From contig CAJUKF010000049.1 of NCBI GenBank assembly GCA_910587355.1, positions 272-20,685 on the forward strand: 20,414 nucleotides of DNA. The letters run 5' to 3'. Shown here in pieces: positions 1 to 6,702 of this stretch (its first letter is position 1; every line of letters begins with the position of its first letter). Both the position numbers and the translations under genes were made by a program. The notes beneath the pieces are model-generated. The model ran no database searches, was not told the origin of the DNA, and worked only from the letters and a program-made list of their open reading frames with translations. This DNA comes from an uncultured Muribaculaceae bacterium (GTDB lineage: Bacteria; Bacteroidota; Bacteroidia; Bacteroidales; Muribaculaceae).

Positions 1-613
1 CGAATTCGAGGGGTTTAGACGACAGGCTGGCCTGAACGCATTTACACTCTCGCCCAAAAAATGGACAGAGGCGACAAATGCTATCGGTATAATCGCTAAA
101 TCAGGGCGTTATGGCGGAACATTCGCGCATAAAGATATTGCATTGAAGTTCGCAAGCTGGATTTCTGTTGAATTTGAACTATACATCGTCAAGGAATTTC
201 AGCGGCTCAAAACGGAAGAACAGCGGTTGTTGGGTTGGTCTGCGAAACGTGAGCTGTCGAAAATCAACTACCGTATACATACCGATGCCATAAAGCAGAA
301 CCTTGTCCCTGCGGAGATTACTCCGGCACAGGCGAGCATCATCTACGCCAACGAAGCCGATGTGCTGAATGTGGCGATGTTTGGAGTAACTGCAAAGCAA
401 TGGCGCGATACTCACCCCGACATGAAAGGCAATATACGCGACTATGCCACTATCAACGAACTTATCTGCCTGTCGAATATGGAAAACCTCAATGCGGTTT
501 TCATCGAGCAGGGTATGACGCAAGGCGAGCGGCTTGTGAAACTGAATCAGATAGCCATTCATCAGATGGGCATATTGGAAAGTGGTGACAACGATAGGAG
601 CTTGCTAAAATGA
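1..613 (+). CDS. KilA-N domain protein, 5'-truncated by the window edge
   Basis: The reading frame is open from base 2 to the TGA at 611-613, so the gene begins outside the window; a TTG at 143 is merely an internal codon. The visible 203 residues contain the conserved KilA-N core: a Trp-containing segment, then SGRYGGTFAHKDIALKFASW and EFELYIVKEFQRLK. KilA-N is a DNA-binding fold found in phage and large-virus proteins and in many Bacteroidetes accessory genes. The segment after the core (EEQRLLGWSAKREL, then a helical C-terminus) matches the usual layout of the cellular Bacteroidetes versions. Its partner or target cannot be read from the sequence. No clear terminator follows, and the next gene, clpB, is 282 bp away and probably separately controlled. 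The family is well supported; the function (DNA binding, possibly phage- or defence-related) is inferred. Confidence 0.85.
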   Translation, partial: EFEGFRRQAGLNAFTLSPKKWTEATNAIGIIAKSGRYGGTFAHKDIALKFASWISVEFELYIVKEFQRLKTEEQRLLGWSAKRELSKINYRIHTDAIKQNLVPAEITPAQASIIYANEADVLNVAMFGVTAKQWRDTHPDMKGNIRDYATINELICLSNMENLNAVFIEQGMTQGERLVKLNQIAIHQMGILESGDNDRSLLK

Positions 614-726
614 AAACGCGGAGGACTTGTCAACAGACTCATTTCATCTCTCAGAAGAAAAGAAAAAATTATACGCATAGGTAAAACCAAAGGTGGGCAT
701 TGGGAAAGCAATGATTGAAATATAAC

Positions 727-804
727 CCCGTCACCGAAATCCTCCTTCTGTCTCCTATGACATCCCTGAGCGACGTTTTGTCATATTTATGGCTTCGGCA
801 CGGG
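727..804. repeat. Nested inverted repeats in the clpB upstream region
   Basis: An outer arm CCCGT-CA-CCGAA (727-738) is complementary to TTCGG-C-ACGGG (794-804): ten base pairs interrupted by a small internal loop. Nested inside is a perfect 7-bp inverted repeat, TATGACA (756-762) with TGTCATA (779-785). Together they could fold into one long stem with an internal loop, as RNA or as a DNA cruciform. No U-tract follows, so it is a poor terminator. It may be a leader structure of clpB, an operator, or a dispersed intergenic repeat. The complementarity is seen directly; any role is inference. Confidence 0.5.
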
Positions 805-823
805 AATTGCATGGACGTTTTGC

Positions 824-849
824 AAACAAAGGGCGACGCTCCTTTGTTT
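824..849. promoter_or_regulatory. Inverted repeat just upstream of clpB (possible operator or leader hairpin)
   Basis: A perfect 9-bp inverted repeat, AAACAAAGG (824-832) and CCTTTGTTT (841-849), encloses an 8-nt spacer that can itself add GCG/CGC pairing. It ends 46 bp before the clpB start codon. It does not match the CIRCE element bound by HrcA (TTAGCACTC-N9-GAGTGCTAA). Its position fits a repressor site or a 5'-UTR hairpin acting on clpB. The bases after it are not T-rich enough for a standard terminator. Confidence 0.45.
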
Positions 850-895
850 ATGATATAGTTATAAAACAAGCATAAACGTTCATCAACTATAATAT

Positions 896-3490
896 ATGAA
901 TTTCAACAATTTCACCATTAAGTCGCAGGAAGCGATACAGAAAGCTGTCGAAATCACCCGGGGAGCCGGTACACAGGCCATAGAACCCGTGTGTCTGCTC
1001 AAAGGTGTGATTGACGAAGGCGAATCCGTGCTGAAATTTATCTTCCAGAAGATAGGTGCCAATCCGGCTGTCGTTATACGTCAGGTGGATATGGAAATCG
1101 CGGCGCTTCCGAAAGTATCGGGTCAGGAGCCCTATCTGAGCCGCACGTCGAACGATGTGCTGCAGAAGGCTCTCGACGAATCGAAATCACTCGGCGACCA
1201 GTATGTGACCCTGGAGGCTCTTCTGCTCGCCCTGTTTGAAATCAATTCGCCTGCATCCACTATCCTTAAGGACGCCGGTCTCACAAGAAAAGAAATGCAG
1301 GCGGCCATAGAGGAGCTTCGCAAAGGCAAGAAAGCCACTGACCAGGGCGCCGAGGAAAGCTACAATGCCCTCTCGAAATACGCAATCAACCTCAATGAAC
1401 GCGCACGCGCCGGCAAGCTCGACCCGGTTATCGGCCGCGACGAGGAAATACGCCGCGTGCTTCAGATTCTGAGCCGACGTACAAAGAATAACCCCATGCT
1501 CATCGGTGAGCCCGGTACAGGCAAAACAGCCATAGCCGAAGGCCTCGCACAGCGCATCATCCGTGGCGATGTGCCCGAGAATCTGCGTACAAAGCAGATT
1601 TATTCGCTCGACATGGGTGCCCTTGTCGCAGGAGCCAAATACAAGGGTGAATTCGAAGAGCGTCTTAAAGCCATTGTCAACGAAGTGACATCGTCCGATG
1701 GTGAAATAATACTTTTCATCGACGAAATCCATACTCTTGTCGGAGCCGGCAAGGGTGAGGGTGCAATGGATGCCGCAAACATCCTCAAGCCCGCTCTGGC
1801 ACGTGGCGAGCTCCGCAGCATTGGCGCTACGACCCTTGACGAATATCAGAAATATTTCGAGAAAGACAAGGCTCTCGAACGCCGTTTCCAGAAGGTGATG
1901 GTGAACGAACCCGATGAAGAAAGCGCTATTGCCATTCTCCGAGGTCTTAAAGAGCGCTATGAGAACCACCATAAGGTGCGTATCCGCGACGAGGCGATTA
2001 TCGCCGCCGTTCAGCTCTCAGAGCGCTATATCACCGACCGTTTCCTCCCCGACAAGGCCATTGACCTTATCGATGAGGCCGCCTCGAAACTGAAACTCGA
2101 GATTGATTCCGTGCCACAGGCACTCGACGATATCACTCGCCGCATTGCCCAGAAAGAAATCGAGCGCGAGGCAATCAAGCGCGAGGGCGAGGAAGAGCGC
2201 GTCAAGATGATTGAAAAAGAAATCGCCGAAATGCGCGACGAGGAGAAGAGCTACACGGCCAAGTGGAAAGCCGAGCGCGACCTCATAGCTCGCATCCAGC
2301 AGGATAAAATCGATATCGAACAGCTCAAATTCGAGGCCGACAAGGCCGAGCGCGAGGGCGACTACGCACGTGTCGCCGAAATCCGCTACTCACGCATCTC
2401 CGAGAAAGAAAAAGATATACAGACCGTCCAGGAGCAGCTCAAGATGATGCAGGGCGAGAAAGCCCTTATCAAAGAGGAAGTCGATGCAGACGACATCGCG
2501 GATGTCGTTTCGCGCTGGACCGGTATTCCCGTGAGCAAAATGATGCAGAGCGAGAAAGAAAAGCTTCTACACCTCGAGGAAGAGCTGCACAAGCGCGTCA
2601 TCGGGCAGAACGAAGCCATCACCGCTATCGCCGATGCCGTGCGCCGCAGCCGTGCCGGCCTCAACGACCCCAAGCGACCAATCGGTTCGTTTATCTTCTT
2701 GGGGACCACCGGTGTGGGCAAGACTGAACTTGCCAAGGCTCTTGCCGAGTATCTTTTCGACGACGAGAACATGATGACCCGTATCGACATGAGCGAGTAT
2801 CAGGAGAAACACTCTGTGTCGCGTCTTGTGGGAGCTCCTCCCGGATACGTCGGTTACGAGGAGGGCGGCCAGCTCACCGAATCTGTGCGCCGCAAACCTT
2901 ATCAGGTAGTGCTCTTCGATGAAATCGAGAAAGCCCATCCCGATACGTTCAACATTCTCCTTCAGGTGCTCGACGACGGCCGTCTCACCGACAACAAAGG
3001 CCGCAACGTGAACTTCAAGAACACCATTATCATCATGACATCGAATATGGGCTCGCAGCTCATACGCGAGAACTTCTCAAAACTCACTCCCGAGAACAAG
3101 ACCAAAGTGGTCGAGGAAACAAAAGCTCAGGTGCTCGAGATGCTCAAAGAGAACATTCGTCCCGAGTTCCTCAACCGTATCGACGAAATCATAATGTTCA
3201 CGCCCCTCAACCGCAACGAAATCGAAGAAATCGTCGGCCTGCAGCTCCGCGGCATACAGCGTATGCTTCAGAAATCGTCAGGTATCGAGCTCAAAATCAC
3301 GCCCAAGGCGCTCAGCTACCTTGCCGACGAAGGCTACGACCCCGAGTTCGGCGCACGTCCCGTCAAGAGAGCTATCCACCGCCTTGTACTCAATCAGCTG
3401 TCGAAAGACATTCTCGCTCAGAAGGTCGACCGCTCGCATCCTATCACTATTGATGTGGAAAACGACGCGCTTGTTTTCCGTAACAATTGA
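896..3490 (+). CDS. clpB: ClpB, Hsp100 protein disaggregase
   Basis: This is the ATP-dependent cytosolic disaggregase that threads aggregated proteins through a hexameric ring together with DnaK/DnaJ. At 864 residues it has the normal family length. In order: an N-terminal Clp repeat domain (about 1-145); AAA1 with Walker A GEPGTGKT (204-211) and Walker B Asp276-Glu277 in FIDEIHTLVGAG; a charged coiled-coil middle domain (about 400-525) rich in Glu, Lys and Arg, which separates ClpB from ClpA or ClpC; AAA2 with Walker A GTTGVGKT (603-610) and Walker B Asp675-Glu676 in LFDEIEKAHPD; and the C-terminal D2 small domain with GARPVKRAIHRL. The start ATG at 896 gives the family N-terminus (FTIKSQEAIQ). 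A terminator follows at 3510, so it is probably monocistronic. Inverted repeats at 727-849 may control it. Confidence 0.98.
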   Translation: MNFNNFTIKSQEAIQKAVEITRGAGTQAIEPVCLLKGVIDEGESVLKFIFQKIGANPAVVIRQVDMEIAALPKVSGQEPYLSRTSNDVLQKALDESKSLGDQYVTLEALLLALFEINSPASTILKDAGLTRKEMQAAIEELRKGKKATDQGAEESYNALSKYAINLNERARAGKLDPVIGRDEEIRRVLQILSRRTKNNPMLIGEPGTGKTAIAEGLAQRIIRGDVPENLRTKQIYSLDMGALVAGAKYKGEFEERLKAIVNEVTSSDGEIILFIDEIHTLVGAGKGEGAMDAANILKPALARGELRSIGATTLDEYQKYFEKDKALERRFQKVMVNEPDEESAIAILRGLKERYENHHKVRIRDEAIIAAVQLSERYITDRFLPDKAIDLIDEAASKLKLEIDSVPQALDDITRRIAQKEIEREAIKREGEEERVKMIEKEIAEMRDEEKSYTAKWKAERDLIARIQQDKIDIEQLKFEADKAEREGDYARVAEIRYSRISEKEKDIQTVQEQLKMMQGEKALIKEEVDADDIADVVSRWTGIPVSKMMQSEKEKLLHLEEELHKRVIGQNEAITAIADAVRRSRAGLNDPKRPIGSFIFLGTTGVGKTELAKALAEYLFDDENMMTRIDMSEYQEKHSVSRLVGAPPGYVGYEEGGQLTESVRRKPYQVVLFDEIEKAHPDTFNILLQVLDDGRLTDNKGRNVNFKNTIIIMTSNMGSQLIRENFSKLTPENKTKVVEETKAQVLEMLKENIRPEFLNRIDEIIMFTPLNRNEIEEIVGLQLRGIQRMLQKSSGIELKITPKALSYLADEGYDPEFGARPVKRAIHRLVLNQLSKDILAQKVDRSHPITIDVENDALVFRNN

Positions 3491-3509
3491 CCCGTAACCA
3501 TATCAGGAC

Positions 3510-3539
3510 AGGGAGGGCCTGATGTACATGGCCCTCCCT
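3510..3539 (+). terminator. Terminator hairpin after clpB
   Basis: A perfect 10-bp stem, AGGGAGGGCC (3510-3519) with GGCCCTCCCT (3530-3539), and a 10-nt loop lie 20 bp after the clpB stop codon. The sequence that follows is A/T-rich but lacks a long uninterrupted T run. Confidence 0.8.
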
Positions 3540-3590
3540 TGATAATTATAACTACAATCTATTTATTTAACCAAACAAGTATTTGTGAAT

Positions 3591-4067
3591 ATGAAAAAGA
3601 TTCTTTCTTTCCTCTTTCCTGTTGTCGCTCTGCTGTGTCTTGCATCCTGCAGCGACGACGATGATTTGCCAAATGTAGATTTCAACATCGCATTTGAGAA
3701 CGCTGTACAGGTCGACGGCAAAATTTATGTCGCTGTCGGACAGGACCTCAATGTATCGTCTATAACCGTCATAAACAAAGAGCAGGGCAAGGGTGCTCTC
3801 ATAACGGGTGCGAATTATATCTGGGACGGCTACTACGTCGGCTCAAGCATCACTCCTCCCTATGCTTATAGCATGTATATCAGCGAAAGTGTTTCGACCG
3901 GACTCCATACACTCTCTGTAGAGTGTCCGGTATACGCCGATGACAAGTCTCCGGCTACTGCCGTCGTCAGCATGCCCGTTGAAGTCGTGGCTACCCCCGA
4001 AGACCTTCCCTCTGACGGTGAGGCGACCTTTGTCGTACATCCCAGCACTTCAGAGCGCAATAAATAA
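3591..4067 (+). CDS. Small surface or periplasmic lipoprotein, Ig-like, unknown function
   Basis: This 158-residue protein has a lipoprotein signal: MKK, a hydrophobic core, and the lipobox L17-A18-S19 before Cys20. The residues after the Cys are SDDDD, an acidic stretch of the kind that acts as an export signal to the cell surface in Bacteroidetes lipoproteins. The mature part alternates short hydrophobic strands with polar turns and has no Cys pairs or catalytic motif; the pattern (a YIWDGYYVG segment followed by TGLHTLSVE) suggests a small beta-sandwich of the Ig-like type. An in-frame GTG at 3585 is possible, but the ATG at 3591 gives the canonical MKK signal start. It sits between two terminators (3510 and 4088), so it is probably its own transcript. 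The lipoprotein call is firm; the function is unknown. Confidence 0.85.
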   Translation: MKKILSFLFPVVALLCLASCSDDDDLPNVDFNIAFENAVQVDGKIYVAVGQDLNVSSITVINKEQGKGALITGANYIWDGYYVGSSITPPYAYSMYISESVSTGLHTLSVECPVYADDKSPATAVVSMPVEVVATPEDLPSDGEATFVVHPSTSERNK

Positions 4068-4087
4068 GACTTAATCTACCCCTTCGG

Positions 4088-4146
4088 CGGGCAGATACTG
4101 ACGCTTTTCCGCAAGGAACGCCGGTATCTGCCCGTCTCTTTTTTAT
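4088..4146 (+). terminator. Rho-independent terminator after the lipoprotein gene
   Basis: An 11-bp perfect stem, CGGGCAGATAC (4088-4098) and GTATCTGCCCG (4124-4134), encloses a 25-nt loop and is followed by TCTC and a run of six T. It lies 20 bp after the stop codon of the lipoprotein gene. Confidence 0.85.
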
Positions 4147-4247
4147 GAAAAGGAGTGATGAGAGGCAGGAAAAGATTGAACGAAAAAAAAGAAAGCAGCA
4201 TCTTGCGCATTCTCTTTTTATACAGAATAAACCTGACCGAGTAGAAT

Positions 4248-5591
4248 ATGGATTTCGAAAACGACATTACGCCTGAAGACAGATTCCTGCACAATATCTT
4301 TGCGCATATGATGAAAATAACTAATTTTGACGGAAATTCCAACGTTGAAGAAAATCATTCAGAAGATATGGCTGCCCAGAACTCCGACATTCGTTATATT
4401 CCTGTCGAAGCCATTCCCGGCTTCCCTCTCGGTGACACAGACAACCTCGTGCTCATAGGTCATCCGAGCGAATTCGGAAACTCATACAAGCTCGGCAATC
4501 TGCGTGTCATACCTGACCGCGAGGTGCGTCCCGGAATTTCGCTGTCGCGATATATGGGTGGCAATATGGTATCAGTCGTGCGCTCATACGACGACAGGCC
4601 TCTCGGCTATTTTGTCGATACAGTCACTCCCGACAATCTGCTCGAACGGGTTGAGGCTGTTAAGGCAGCCACTGACGTGAAAAGGTATGCCTACCTTCAT
4701 GAAATGCTTCTGACACTGGCCGGAATTAATCCCGACGATTTCGGCAATGCCCTCGAGACCATACGTCGTGAGGACGAAAAAAATAAAAAGAAACTTTTTT
4801 TTGAAGGAGTCGCTGGCGCAATCATGGATGGCCCGTTGTCCATCATAGCTCCGGGTACGATTCTGGGAGCGGCGGCCGCTATGATATCAGAACCCGATGA
4901 ATCCGAACCTTCTCCAAAACAGAAAGCCCGCGCCTCGCTTGCGTCCGATGCGTCCAAGTTCGATAAAGGCAGCAACGATAACCTCGGACACTTGCTGAAT
5001 AACATCAATCCTGATGATGCCGTCCGTCTGATTAGGCTTATGTTGGATAATCCCCGTAAGCCTGCCCGAAAGGTGCTTGATGTGGAGAATTGGCCTGAAG
5101 CCGGCAAGTATCATCTTCATGTCGTACGCCGTAAGCTGGGCAATAAGGATTTCGGAAGCAATTATAAATATTGCCTGTACTATTCAAAGGGTCGCGGGCC
5201 TAAAATACCCATTAAATTCGTTCACACTCCCTCCTACTGTATATATCTGATGTATGTCATTGACCGTGCGAAGCGCGGAAGCAGCGCCGGACCGCTCAAT
5301 CTGTGGCGTAATAAAGACGCGTTTATCGACTTGTATATGGCTCTCTATGGCATCAGCAAAGAAGATGCTGTCCAAAAATATATCATAGCAACTTACAGAA
5401 AGGGCGAAAAAGAAAACACTGTCCGCGGCGGTCGTTATAACGATTATATGACCGATATCGACACTAAGATTGTGGAGAAACTCGGTGACTACGACAGCTT
5501 CCTGCTCAAGCCGGGCTTCAAGGGCTTCCTTCCGATTCGTCCGGAGAATATCGAAATTGACGAAAATCTGAAAGTCTTCAATTTTCAGTAG
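4248..5591 (+). CDS. Unrecognised 447-residue protein with a Gly/Ala-rich apolar segment
   Basis: I do not recognise this family. There is no signal peptide. Residues 1-45 are polar and acidic. About 50-130 look like beta-strands (RYIPVEAIPGFPLGDTDN, then VIPDREVRPG). Residues 130-182 are helical, ending in a cluster of Lys, Asp and Glu. Residues 183-213 form an apolar, glycine-rich stretch (EGVAGAIMDG, then APGTILGAAAAMIS) that could insert in a membrane or pack as a glycine-zipper hairpin. A charged linker (214-245) leads to a C-terminal region (about 250-447) with many aromatic residues (YKYCLYYSKG, YCIYLMYVIDRA), probably a second folded domain. The start ATG at 4248 follows 101 bp of A-rich leader. 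A U-tract terminator follows, so it is transcriptionally separate from the sigma-like operon, although it is codirectional and adjacent. Coding is well supported by the long open frame and consistent codon use. Confidence 0.8.
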   Translation: MDFENDITPEDRFLHNIFAHMMKITNFDGNSNVEENHSEDMAAQNSDIRYIPVEAIPGFPLGDTDNLVLIGHPSEFGNSYKLGNLRVIPDREVRPGISLSRYMGGNMVSVVRSYDDRPLGYFVDTVTPDNLLERVEAVKAATDVKRYAYLHEMLLTLAGINPDDFGNALETIRREDEKNKKKLFFEGVAGAIMDGPLSIIAPGTILGAAAAMISEPDESEPSPKQKARASLASDASKFDKGSNDNLGHLLNNINPDDAVRLIRLMLDNPRKPARKVLDVENWPEAGKYHLHVVRRKLGNKDFGSNYKYCLYYSKGRGPKIPIKFVHTPSYCIYLMYVIDRAKRGSSAGPLNLWRNKDAFIDLYMALYGISKEDAVQKYIIATYRKGEKENTVRGGRYNDYMTDIDTKIVEKLGDYDSFLLKPGFKGFLPIRPENIEIDENLKVFNFQ

Positions 5592-5618
5592 TCTGATTTT
5601 CAGTGAAATAATTGTCAA

Positions 5619-5646
5619 GGGTTTTGGCTCGCCAAAACCTTTTTTT
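5619..5646 (+). terminator. Rho-independent terminator
   Basis: The stem GGTTTTGG (5620-5627) and CCAAAACC (5632-5639) has a CTCG tetraloop and is followed directly by seven T (5640-5646). It closes the 4248-5591 transcript before the next operon starts. Confidence 0.9.
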
Positions 5647-5663
5647 ATGCTTTTGACAGCCTC

Positions 5664-5671
5664 TAACTTTG
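5664..5671 (+). promoter_or_regulatory. Candidate Bacteroidetes -7 promoter element
   Basis: TAACTTTG matches the Bacteroidetes primary-sigma -7 consensus TAnnTTTG exactly. The T-tract at 5640-5646 lies roughly where the weak T-rich -33 element is expected. The element is 54 bp before the start of the sigma-like gene and just after a terminator, a sensible place for the operon promoter. The match is seen; promoter activity is inferred. Confidence 0.5.
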
Positions 5672-5725
5672 TGACATCAACAAAGGCGGAGGTTTTTTCT
5701 TGCCTGACGATTAACTAATCCTACT

Positions 5726-6688
5726 ATGGCAAAAACAAAAGTATCAGCACAGACAAAGTCCGAGGTAGAACTCGCCAAAGCACAGAAAATTATGACCGAT
5801 GAACGCGAGGCTCGCAAATTCTTTTATGAGCAGATGCGTCCCAAGAATGAAGCTCTCGCCGGCACATACAACAAGCAGTTCTTTATCGACCTTACTCCCG
5901 ATTGTGTGGCCACTATGACATATGAGGACTGCATGGCCGACGACTGGCAGAAACTCCGTGGTTTCAAAGGCGAGATGACCCTCACGGGCTGGACCGCTAA
6001 AATCGCGCTTCAGTCGGTATATGCCCATCTGGTCGAAGAGCGCTATATCGAGCCCGTTGGCCGTTCACGTGCCACTGACTACCGTCTTAAACTCCTCAGC
6101 ATTCCCGACGAGTATCTTCGTCGCGAAATAGTGAATCTCGTTGCCATTCCCGAAATGAACCTCGCCCTTACGCTGCATTATGTCGACAAAGTGAAAGGCG
6201 ATGAATTCAGCCGCCACTTTGCCACCAGGGCTGAGGGGGAACGTTGTCTGCGCATTGGTGAGATAACCCTCATCGAGCAACTGCTCCATACAATCAATCC
6301 TTATGCCGACATGGTTCTCTCGCTCCGCAAGGCTCCTGCTCCCGTTATCCGTTTCGAACAGTGGCACGACCGCACCGATGAGGAAGACCGGCCCGGCGAA
6401 CACTGTCAGATGCTCCGTCAGGCCCTTTCGCGAATCACCGGCAGCGACAATTATGACGAGAATATCGACAAGGTGCTCAATGCCTTTGTCGACGAGACTT
6501 TCATCAAGACCAGGCAGTGGAACGACTTCGAAGCCGACGTATGGCGTCGCCGTTTCTTCTACGACGTTCCTTCCGCAGAGCTTGCTGAAATCTATAATGT
6601 GCGCCCCGGCTATATCGACCATATGTATTTCCGTCTCAAGAATGTTTTCAACATCGCTATTCGCCAGTGGTGGGAAGAAAACAAATAA
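5726..6688 (+). CDS. Divergent sigma-70/ECF-like protein with a long inter-domain region
   Basis: This 320-residue protein has no signal peptide. Residues about 60-110 resemble sigma region 2: EDCMADDWQKLRGFKGEMTL followed by TGWTAKIALQSVYAHL has the same spacing as the ECF pattern EDLVQDVFLKLW...FRGE...TWLYRIARN. Residues about 250-318 resemble sigma region 4, with a helix-turn-helix (SAELAEIYNVRPGYIDHMYF, then RLKNVFNIAIRQWW). A normal ECF factor is near 180 residues with a short linker; here about 140 residues separate the two parts and carry conserved-looking helices (residues 120-210) of unknown role. The N-terminus (1-35) is charged and helical. It is the first gene of the 5726-9442 operon, 14 bp before the pseudokinase-AAA gene, so it may be regulated by or act with it. 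A transcription role is inferred; it could instead be a sigma-derived adaptor. Confidence 0.6.
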   Translation: MAKTKVSAQTKSEVELAKAQKIMTDEREARKFFYEQMRPKNEALAGTYNKQFFIDLTPDCVATMTYEDCMADDWQKLRGFKGEMTLTGWTAKIALQSVYAHLVEERYIEPVGRSRATDYRLKLLSIPDEYLRREIVNLVAIPEMNLALTLHYVDKVKGDEFSRHFATRAEGERCLRIGEITLIEQLLHTINPYADMVLSLRKAPAPVIRFEQWHDRTDEEDRPGEHCQMLRQALSRITGSDNYDENIDKVLNAFVDETFIKTRQWNDFEADVWRRRFFYDVPSAELAEIYNVRPGYIDHMYFRLKNVFNIAIRQWWEENK

Positions 6689-6702
6689 AAACCACTCATG
6701 CT

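Noticed and set aside
143..613. TTG at 143 as the start of the KilA-N gene
   Set aside because: The frame is open upstream to the window edge and the upstream residues continue the KilA-N domain, so the gene is truncated, not started here.
824..849. CIRCE/HrcA operator upstream of clpB
   Set aside because: The inverted repeat does not match TTAGCACTC-N9-GAGTGCTAA, so no HrcA site is claimed.
669..869. 66-codon minus-strand open frame upstream of clpB
   Set aside because: It overlaps the inverted repeats and has no convincing protein features. The region is better read as non-coding regulatory or repeat DNA, though a database search could change this.
1187..1972. 261-codon open frame on the minus strand inside clpB
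   Set aside because: Antisense shadow of a highly conserved gene; no recognisable domain and no promoter context.
6065..6622. 185-codon open frame antisense to the sigma-like gene
   Set aside because: It lies wholly inside a gene with better operon context and protein features; explained by the shared codon bias.
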